Source: Candolleomyces eurysporus
Taxonomy: Eukaryota > Basidiomycota > Agaricomycetes > Agaricales > Psathyrellaceae
Length of the DNA stretch: 64,000 nucleotides
Direction: 5' to 3'
Assembly (NCBI GenBank): GCA_027579435.1
Contig: JANBPK010000708.1
Location: 148,184 to 212,183, forward strand
Shown: piece by piece, positions 55,701 to 64,000 of the stretch
How positions within the stretch are numbered: position 1 is the stretch's first letter
Layout of the letters: every line of letters starts with the position of its first letter
Program-made: the position numbers and the translations under genes
Notes under the pieces: model-generated
The model's input: the letters and a program-made list of their open reading frames with translations, nothing else
Database searches by the model: none
What the model was told of the DNA's origin: nothing

Positions 55701-57463
55701 CTATTTCGCTGTCAAGGCGACGCTCGACGTTCTAGGGTTGCTACTCGACTACTTGAAGATCGTCGTGAACATGAGCATGCTCACCACCGATACAATGAGT
55801 CGCGTGATCGAGTTCCTGAAGGCCTTCAACTCACGGACTTGCCAAGTTGTTCTGGGAGCAGGCGCAATGAGGTCGGCGGGTTTGAAGAACATCACCGCCA
55901 AGCATCTGGGTGAGGACCTTTTATGTTCTTTTGGGTCAAGTTCTAATGTATCCCAGCCTTGGCTTCCCAGTCATTATCCGTTGTGTTCGAGCTCATTCCC
56001 TATGTAAGGGAGAATTTCCGAAGGCATCTAAGCCAGAAGCAAGCTGTGATGCTGGTTGAANTTTGACAAGCTCAAGCGCGTATGTTCCCCTGCTAAANTT
56101 TTTTTTATCCTTTGACAGACGAGTGACCGTATGATCAGGATTATCAGGAACACCAGAACGAAATTCACGCAAAACTTGTCGCTATTATGGGCGACAGGCT
56201 CAAGGCTCATGTCAAAACTTTACATGTAGGCATCTTTCCTCTTTCGCCACGATGAACTACGATCTAAACACCAAATTTAGGCCATCGACTGGAATGCGAA
56301 TAGCCCAGAAGGAGGCGTAAACACCTACATGGTTGCGTTGGTGAAGGAGACGGTCCAGCTTCATAAGATCCTATCACGCTATCTGACACTTCCTGTTGTT
56401 GAGGTAAGCCTCCATTCCAAGGGTTACACTTGCATCTCCATGTCATCATCTCTTCGTCATTTGAAGCCCGCCCGTGGGTCTCCCTTTCTTTCCAATCAAT
56501 GCCCGAAGTGAGGAAGGCAGATTGACTCTGGCCCCGTGGCATCTGTGGGCATGCGCGTAACGCGCCACAACATCTACCTTCCCTTGTTTCGTCTCCATTT
56601 TTCGCCCTGATGATGGTGTCAATGCTGCGCATACTGAACCTTCTCCTCGATCAGTTCGTCATGTCTCAAGTCCTGGCAGCAATTAACCACGGTCTGTCGG
56701 AAGAGTATGGCAAAATCGAACTGCGAGACCAACACGGGAAGAATCGGTAAGTGACCTATTCAAACTCTCACCGCTTTCCTCGGGATACTGCGCGGGACAG
56801 ACGGTGAACGTATGGTGTGCCCTGCGCTATTACACCCGTCGATCACATGCTTGCTGCCCCTGGGTCACACCCTAAACTTTATAGCCAAATTTCTTGATAT
56901 TTACTGACAGTTTTGCTGACTGTCCTCCTTTTGTTGGCAGGCTCCTTGAAGACGCGCGGTACCTAAATCAGCAGTTCTCCACGCTGAAGAATATCAGAGC
57001 TCCAACTGCGATGTTAGAAACTGTTGTAGCGGAGAAAATGTTGCCTCGACCAGCCGGAGCACCCGTTCCGCAAACCCCATTGAGAGCCAATACATTAACA
57101 GCAAACCAACGGTTGAAGGGGCTACTGTCAGGGAAAGGCTCATCGTTTTTGGACAAGACTCTTCCCCAACCTAACCGAACGCCAACGCCCCCAGTACCTC
57201 CGCCGGCGGACACCAAACTCCAGCCTCCTGCTATGCCACTTGGCAATGGCTCAAGTAACGGGCCAAATGCGTTGGGCATTGACGGCTCGGTCAGTGGAAG
57301 CAGTGCGTCTCTGATACTGTCTCCTCCCATCGATACTGCAGGGGGCCCTGGCGGAGGATTCAGACAACTGGACGGGTTTGACTCTACAGAGATTAACCCA
57401 ACTCCCAGCGCTTCGGCTTCCCCACCCCCACCACCTCCTAAAGCTGATGGTAGTGGACGCTAG
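52784..57463 (+). CDS. VPS54: GARP tethering-complex subunit
   Basis: Multi-exon, about 1,200 residues. It starts MSDGTSSPSRPTSPSAS, followed by ARPYRFVWDPSTRR and a conserved GPESVAGTTEGGRYAG block. Then LPAVPPADLPRVRRKDFDSY, KPEWDRYERNTQLGKEGQ, a Vps54 N-terminal coiled-coil region (DHYADTVEQHLIREISLRST, SRIQNLRQKLKEVDEG), and the C-terminal Vps54 domain (FAVKATLDVLGLLLDYLKIV, KNITAKHLALASQSL, FELIPYVRENFRRHL, VMSQVLAAINHGLSEEYGKI). A Pro-rich tail ends the protein. GARP tethers endosome-derived vesicles at the trans-Golgi network. The N at 52905 breaks the frame; without it RRPGPESVAG reads through, as expected for the family. Confidence 0.92.
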
Positions 57464-59676
57464 CCACAGATGAGTTAGGGTAGCCTCAAGCTCAGATGGT
57501 GTCGTTCTTGTTGTTTTGTCGTTCATTTGTGCTCAGGTTGGATTATTATTTATCTATGACTTTCTAATCATTATCAACTCGGGCTAGAGCAGCCTTTCAG
57601 TCAAAATTTCAGACTTTTCGTGAGAACCATGGGGCAATCTGTTACTTCGAAAGCGGCGAATACTTTATTGCCCAACAGATGACAGACAGCATTTGCCCGG
57701 GGTTGTTAAAGACGCAATCGACCGGTGGCGCCTCCTGCGGTCGCTGAGCATTGAGTTTCATTCCACATTAAAGGCAACCACGGATCGGTTTCCGATGTTG
57801 AATGGTCCAGCATTAGCATTCAAACTGGACGTGCCTTTGGCCATACATTTTTGCAACTGTAACCGATCGTGACTTACTCAAGAAGGCAAACGCGAGGGCT
57901 GCGGCTGTCGCCCTGCGACCGCAAACATCGACCTGGTCACGGCATTTGAGAAGAGTGGATCATACCAGGGTAAGTCCATTGAGATTTTTATTCAGAAGAC
58001 CCTGAATCGATGTAACATATTCTAATCGTCATCTTACCTGTCGGTCACGCACTTTGTGTATTGTTTGGGTCATGGGCGCGACCGCCGTTTACACACGAAC
58101 TTGTCAATCTCCTTCACACTAGGTCACATCTGGATCTCTGGTATGGTCCGACGCACCTATGTCACACTTCAGGGATGTTTAATGCCACGGAAATGGAAAA
58201 TTGTGGGGTAATTGGGTTTGGGCCATTGATTGAATTCCTGATGTTAGGGTGCTCCGGTGTTCAGAAAATTCATGTTGCTCAGGTGACCAACGCCTCGCTC
58301 GAACGTTTGAGCCTGGCAAGGCAGAGTTAGGCAGTTGTTAAGGAGGTGTCCGGCTCAAGCACGAGCTAACGTATTCTCTCGTAAAGATACTCACACAGGT
58401 GCGTTAACCCTCTTCGAAGAAGGTTGCCGCACCACCTTGTCTATACTTATATCTTCATTGAACCCTTCACTTCAATAGTACAAGACCCGACTGAGGGGAA
58501 CACCATGTGGGCCTGTCACGTTTAAGTTTCAAAGCAAGGCTGGAGCTTCTACGGCAATTATGAGACTCAGCATCATGTTTTCTGATGCGAGGACGCTCCA
58601 GAAAGGCGCCAGATGACCCGACGACGTGACCGCAGCGGCCTTGATATTTCTTGGCCTGAGTCCACAGGCATTTTACACGAGTGCAAGAGGCGGTCTAGCT
58701 CCAGGCTTCAACATAGAGGACCCCTGGTCCGAAACTGCTGATCTAAACCCGACATGTCGCATAATCCATTTTTGTTCGGGAATGCGAGTGTGGGGAAGCC
58801 GATCGCCAATCCGAAGATTACTTGGATGCCCCCTACGCCCTGTTTGCCGAACGCCGAACGTTTACGTTGTCAGCAAGCACAAACACGCACGAGGAGAGAT
58901 TGGGAAGACCACGTAGGAAAGTCTCGAGCCTTTCAGAATTCCCCAACGTTCCTTTGCGTTCTATGACATTCTCCAAGCTTGCGTGGGATAAAATGGGGGT
59001 ACTGGGACAGTCGTAGAGAGGGGTAGGTCCAAGGATGCATCGCCAAGCACGTCTTTTTTTCATGAACGATGGGCAACGCGGATCGCGCTGAAAGGTGACT
59101 CGTTCCGTCTGCTGGAGAGGGGGGAGATAGGTGAGCTATCTGAGTGCCAAGCACCCGCGGAATCTAATGTATGGACGCATGGGTATTAATTAAGCGCGCC
59201 TCGAGGAAATAATTTTTTTGTTCACAACACAAGCCAATACATAAATCAGAAAAGGCAGATCGTCCGAGTCGACAACCCCATTGTTCATGAGAACCACTCC
59301 AGTCAGCAACCGCTGAGCGCTTATTTCGAGTCGCCTCGTGTTTTATTCATCGCCTAAAATGGGAAAGTCGAAGATATTCAGGCCTCATCAGGCCGTATCG
59401 AAGCAAACACGTTTGGTAGATATCGGATAGAAATATGAATGTCACTGCGCATGCGCACTGCTTCCTATCTACGTCTATATCCCTCACTAACGACCCGATG
59501 CGCTGTTCGGCATGCCCCTTCCGGAGACTAGGATTACACGAGTTGCACTGACATTGCACTGACACGTTCACAAAATCTCCGACAACCTTAGGCATGAGAA
59601 ACTCGGCCAAAAATAAAGTCATTCTCGTTGTAAATTTGTATCATGAGTTACATATAAGGCTTGCTGTTAAGTGTGA
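57464..59676. other. Gene-poor interval (2.2 kb)
   Basis: I read both strands and found no frame with family resemblance or linked exons. Short frames at 58061-58330 and 58626-58966 are not supported. No obvious repeat pair within the window. It may hold decayed sequence or non-coding RNA that cannot be recognised by eye. Confidence 0.45.
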
Positions 59677-60919
59677 CTAGAGGCTTCTTTCGTAACGCGC
59701 CAATTCCTCTGCAACTTCCTCCACAAGGTCCCTTCTAACCAATCCAGCCTTCCATTCCAAAACCTTCTTCGACCAAAACAGATGGCGTGCTGCTGAGGTC
59801 TCCGAAGCCTCACCCTCTTCCAAACTAGCGTACCAGCACCCTGCCAGTCCGGCATAAATCGCCCCCACGGTATCGGCATCACTTCCCAGATTGACAGCCA
59901 TGATCGCTCCGGCTTCAAACGTGTCTGTGGCGAAAAAGCAGTGCAGCGCAGCGACAATGGAATGCAGGACATAACCCGTGGACGGCAATGCCTTTGCGGC
60001 CGGGATCACAAAAGGAAAGTCGATATCGGTGTCTTGGGATTCACCCTGAAATCCTNGGGGGACTAGCGGTCTTGACTTGCTCGATGAGGCGTAAAATGGG
60101 GTGGTATTGTTTGTAATAAGCCTCCCGCTGACGGGCAATGTCAGCGCTACCACCGACGTCGGGTGCGAATGAGGGTGCATCGATGGGAATCGCGAGGGCT
60201 TGCCGAAGTTCTTGGGTTTGGTATGGGAAGTCAGCGATGTATTGTAGTAGATCGAGTTTCGAATAGGTTGATGGTGCGGTGTTCCCTTTTCCTTCCACCC
60301 TGACGGCTTGTTGCATGACTGTGGCGATAGCGCCTGTCCACACCTCGCATGCCTCCAAACATAGCAAAGTAGGGTGTGTGGTCTGGCTGCTTCTTCGAGC
60401 GTATACCCTGGCTACTTCGAGATCGCGCCAGTAGGCCAGCCCTACGGGTAAGACGCGCATGAGGCTCCCATTTCCAGCGCTACTTGTCTTGGAAAGTCTC
60501 CCTTGAATTTGTTCAAGCGCCTTCTGGGGAGATTCGCGATTTGCTATGTAGATTTCCAGCGCAGTTCGAATTGTGATGCCGATATCAAAGCATTCCCCGA
60601 CGGCGGAAAGTTCGCCCTTTTGGTACCAGTTGGCGTAAGCTTCGAGCTGATGAGCCTCATCGAAGCCATGAGTTGCGATAGAGCGAGCAAGGGATAGGGT
60701 CATCGACGAATCATCGGTCCATGTGCCAGGCTGCAGGACATCAGCGAAATTAGTGTTGGGCTGGAAGCTTGTCACCAATGGAAAGGTGAATCTAGCATGG
60801 AATTCGGCGGGTCCACCAAGCGCATCAACGAGGGTGGTTGCAAGGATGGATAGCTTGATCTTTGCCTCTGCTGAAGCCTGAACAACAAGTTGATCACAGA
60901 GACTGGGAGTGGTGGCCAT
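59677..60919 (-). CDS. ADP-ribosylglycohydrolase family protein
   Basis: A single exon of ~413 residues once the N at 60056 is omitted. The fold markers are present: LATTLVDALGGPAEFHARF at the start, PGTWTDDSSMTLSLARSIAT (first metal-binding TDDS), SSAGNGSLMRVLPVGLAYWR, AARTH-like SSQTTHPTLLCLEACEVWTG, and GSDADTVGAIYAGLAGCWYA (second metal-binding D-x-D-T). These enzymes remove ADP-ribose from proteins, nucleic acids or small molecules with magnesium; the substrate is unknown. Alternative in-frame starts at 60994 and 61015 would add 25-32 residues. With the N kept the frame would break after TASP; without it PPGFQGESQ continues. Confidence 0.88.
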
Positions 60920-62916
60920 CGGGATAATGAAATCGTTGAGATGCGCAAGGTGGGTCTTTGGGCGTTGCACAAAGGCTGTTGATCTTTCAGTCATCAGGCC
61001 CCCTTCACATTTCAAAATTCAAACGGCGCCTCGACATTCAGAACGGACGGCCATATGTCCTTTTCAGTTCTGAGCGATTCGTTGCTGTGCTGAAAATCAT
61101 ATTGCAGCTTCCAGATCATAACGCCAAACAGGAACTACTTTCCGTTGCCGGCGGCGGTAGAGGAAAATCCATTGTACTTCGAATTGGTCTGGATTCTCGA
61201 ACCCCGTCATGCTAATGATATCTTTGGGGTTGAGGTGCCATCGATATGTCTAAGTCAAGGAGAGCCAAGTCAATGGAACCTTATTTAGCCTTGTCTCGAC
61301 CTGGACCTATTGAAGCTAGGATGCGGCGTACGCAGGGCTTCGAATTGCGTTGCATCATCATCTGTCCGTCACAAGCACAAGTCACCGGATTGACGACGGA
61401 GAAGGCTCGGGCACCCCGAGTCTTGTGCAAAACCAGCGCAGGGATGAATCGCGAAGTTGTTTGGACAATTCAATAAAGACGTGACGATTGCAGCCCCATG
61501 CACCATTATTCTGTCGGCAGACAGAAAGGCACGGCGGATTGCGCAACTGGCCGCGTACCCTCTCGGTGTGACCCTTGGTGTGAGACACGTCAGGGTGATA
61601 TATAGATATGTCTGACTTCCATAATGCATATCAAAGCGGCATTGAATTGCTTCGAATGGTGTCAGATTCGCCATCCTGCCTCGTGAATGGACAGGTGTAA
61701 CCCTCGAAATAGCTAGTGAGTGGTAGTGGGTAATAAACCCGAACGCCTGCTCGAGTCCGCAGCCAAGCAACGATGGGAAGATGAATACCCTTTTTCCGTG
61801 ATGAATTGGTACCCTAGCGGTCGAAGTAATCGCCGCAGGACTCGGAGCCATTGACGGATANTTTTGGGCATTTTTTTTAGGCAAATTCTTGTCATCCGCA
61901 CAGTCAAAGCAACTGCGTTGAAGATTGAGACCGCACCGCATGATCAGAAAAGACCACATATGGAGCTGGTCGGCGACTAGAGCGACGTCTAGTGCTGAGC
62001 ACTTCAGCGCTCAGCTGGCCTTAGTTTCGACATCATCCATGACGCAAACCCGCGTCGACGTTTCGAGTCCTTGCAGAACAGAGTTCGCCGAAGTCCAAAA
62101 TGGCGTGGAGATGGCGTCACATGAGGTCGCCGCGTCACGTCTGACGGAGTTTCAAATTAAATGGTTTAACGGAAATATCATATTAGAATACATACCGCGC
62201 CCGAAGGAGAATGCATCCATCGGACTCGGATATCCAAGGACATCCACTGCGAGAGCAGCCTCGAACGTCGCAGGAGCCATGTAGCTCGCCTTCTGCTGGT
62301 CATGCCGTGAACAGCGAGGACAATGTCCCCAGCACAAATTGTGGACAGACTCCTGATTATATCCGCTCGAGAGAGCTTTGGTATGGCCCAACGCGAAGCT
62401 GATGCCGCGCCACGTTTGACCAGTCATCTGATAACAAGCACGCTCTGATATGTTTTGAAATAAGGGATACAATGCCAACGTTCGCACAAGAAAGGTTTCC
62501 TGCCAATGGCGCGCAACAAAGACAGCCGATGGAAGCAAATTCTGGAATCGAGAGGCGCCCTCGACATGAGGAACGTTTCTCGCCCGGACTTGAGGAATCT
62601 TTTGGGCATCGAATCTAGATCGCCTCGATCTCTCGGCACCCTAATCTGGACGCCGGAAGCGGACTTTGAAAAGAGGTAAATTAGAATGTGACGCGTCACG
62701 CCCGAGTGTCACGTGTGACCGCCAAATCGAGTCACTTTGCCACCCAATTCAAAATTTCCTGCAATGTTGCGACATCCCCTGATATGGGCGTGCCGTATAT
62801 ATAGTCGCCCTCCCTCCTCCCCGTTTCCTTGACTATTCCCAGCCGCCCACCCGTCCTCATCGCTGCCCAACCCTCCGTGCTCACCGTTTCCAACGTTCTC
62901 CACAGAGAACCCAACA
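60920..62916. other. Gene-poor interval with Ecl1-type promoter at right end
   Basis: No supported gene over ~1.9 kb. A 196-codon frame on the minus strand (61369-61959) lacks resemblance and is left out. Long, unusually regulated promoters are common for stationary-phase factors, but no element can be named except the TATA box at 62793. Confidence 0.4.
62793..62804 (+). promoter_or_regulatory. TATA box of the Ecl1-type gene
   Basis: GTATATATAGTC lies ~120 bp upstream of the ATG at 62917, followed by a long pyrimidine-rich leader (62806-62900) typical of fungal core promoters. Confidence 0.55.
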
Positions 62917-64000
62917 ATGTTCGAGGACCTCTGTCTGCACTGCGGCAAGCCTGTGCAGGACGACGGGTATGTCTACTACTCCCTTTGTGAGGCAGAGTTT
63001 CCTCAGATGGTCGTCTAGAAGCGCCTACTGCAGTGACGAATGCCAGAGCACTGACCTGGCGTCGCCTTCAATATCCTCTTCGAGCAGTGCGCTCTCCTCC
63101 CCTTCCCTCGGCTTCGCCCCTGGCGGAGATGTACCGCCCCTGGTACCCTCAGCTCTGGGCTCGGCTCTGCGCAAATGCCAAGGGCGCGATCCCTACTGTG
63201 TCTCATCCTCCTCCGCATCCCCAAATTCCTGGACCCTGGCCGACGATGAAGAAAATGAGGGCGCGTTCGTTGCACGGGGCCTCCGCTACCGCGACGGAAC
63301 GGATTCTATATACGACGGTAGCTCGAAATCGGTCAACTTCGTCTACAACCTCAAGTCTTCTGCTCTCTCATACGCTCGCCGGCCATCTGGGACCAACAAT
63401 CACTCGATCGTTCCCCAAGTCCACCAACGCGGCTCTTCTCCAGCGCCCAACACTGACCGCGTTCGAGGTGCACCTCGGAGTGTGCCTAGCGCATCTCGTT
63501 CGTCTTCCGCGGACGAGGAAGGGGACCTCTCAGATTATAGTCTTTCATCCCGCGAAGACTCCGAGGCCGACTCCCTGAAGTCGAAGGCTAGGAAGAACCG
63601 CAATCGGGGCAGCCTGCCGACATACTTCAATCTCCTCCAGATCAATTCCCCTTCGACGAAGGCGGCCGCCAAATCTTCACCTGTGCTATCATCATCCAAC
63701 AACACCATCCCCCGACCCTCACCACCAACCCCAAAGAACGTCNTTCCCTCACCTTTTCCGATCCCGANGCCTGTCGCTNCTCAAGACACCCCTCGTGGTC
63801 GTCGGAGGAACGACATAGAGTTCAGTCACTGTTTCGAGGACTCGTCGCCTTCACGGTCGCGCTCTCGTGCTGAAAGTCGAGGTGTACCCAGTGGTCTTCG
63901 TTCGCGGCGGGAGGGCAACCTTGGTGTGGAGAACGGGTTTGACCGGACGACTGATGAAATCCCTCGTGGGCGTTCGACTGTTCGAAGGAATAGCTCACCA
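62917..64000 (+). CDS. Ecl1-type life-span regulatory zinc-binding protein (partial, runs off the right edge)
   Basis: Exon 1 (62917-62966) encodes MFEDLCLHCGKPVQDDG and exon 2 starts at 63019 with SAYCSDECQSTDLASPS, giving a C-x2-C / C-x3-C zinc knuckle, the hallmark of the Ecl1/2/3 family. Then come Ser-rich segments conserved in basidiomycete homologues: SISSSSSALSSPSLGF, DVPPLVPSALGSAL, LSYARRPSGTNNHSIVPQVH, NRGSLPTYFNLLQI, PRPSPPTPKN. Ecl1 proteins in fission yeast extend chronological life span under nutrient limits; conservation of that role here is inferred. At least 345 residues; the stop is outside the window. Three N characters near 63740-63780 do not obviously break the frame. Confidence 0.8.

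Noticed and set aside
57464..59676. Searched for a hidden gene in the 2.2-kb gap after VPS54
   Set aside because: Only short unlinked frames; no conserved motif or splice-supported chain found.
61369..61959. 196-codon minus-strand open frame containing an N
   Set aside because: Low-complexity-free but unlike any family, no promoter, and in a region without other exons; long frames of this size are expected by chance at this base composition.

Overview
The window is nuclear DNA from a filamentous basidiomycete, most likely an agaricomycete. The evidence is short (about 50-70 bp) GT-AG introns in almost every gene, Cys-rich class I hydrophobins, CaaX-type G-gamma genes, a plastocyanin-like GPI protein, a DUF6593 protein and a SAP-domain TKL-like kinase. 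Scattered N characters are present and some distort reading frames.

Layout: 0-4 kb holds a truncated secreted lectin-like protein (-), RCL1 (+) and a Gly-rich GPI-type surface protein (-). 4-11.7 kb is gene-poor and repeat-rich: an intact coiled-coil gene (-, 10.6-11.7 kb), its decayed duplicate (6.06-6.96 kb), extra copies of its 3' flank, an inverted dispersed repeat, and a small protein made of tandem NGPIFGN repeats (-, 7.7-8.3 kb). 12-21 kb holds two tandem heterotrimeric G-gamma genes (+), a mitochondrial thioredoxin (-), a cupredoxin-like GPI protein (+), the pre-ribosomal factor PNO1 (-) and a DUF6593 protein (-). 21-31 kb holds a large SAP/kinase protein (+), a DUF3835 (URI/Bud27-type) protein (-) and CTF18 (+), the last two sharing a 174-bp divergent promoter. 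31-34 kb has two hydrophobins (+).

34.5-46.6 kb is a fast-evolving accessory block: three tandem paralogues of a family I do not recognise (the middle one dead), a 1.35-kb non-autonomous DNA-transposon-like element with TTCACC/GGTGAA subterminal repeats, and a 2.36-kb tandem segmental duplication carrying an F-box gene and a secreted single-pass membrane protein, in which each inner copy is truncated. 46.9-64 kb returns to conserved genes: a small Ser-rich repeat protein, MET8-like siroheme synthase, a TLC-domain membrane protein, tRNA-Ser(AGA), a SAM37/metaxin-like protein, VPS54, an ADP-ribosylglycohydrolase and the start of an Ecl1-type zinc protein.

Housekeeping themes present are small-subunit ribosome biogenesis (RCL1, PNO1), sister-chromatid cohesion/clamp loading (CTF18), endosome-to-Golgi tethering (VPS54) and mitochondrial outer-membrane biogenesis (SAM37-like). 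The most unusual points are the tandem NGPIFGN-repeat protein, the kinase lacking the beta3 lysine, the reciprocal truncation after tandem duplication, the transposon-like element, and five N characters that behave as surplus bases. Exon ends were chosen by eye from GT/AG sites and protein continuity.
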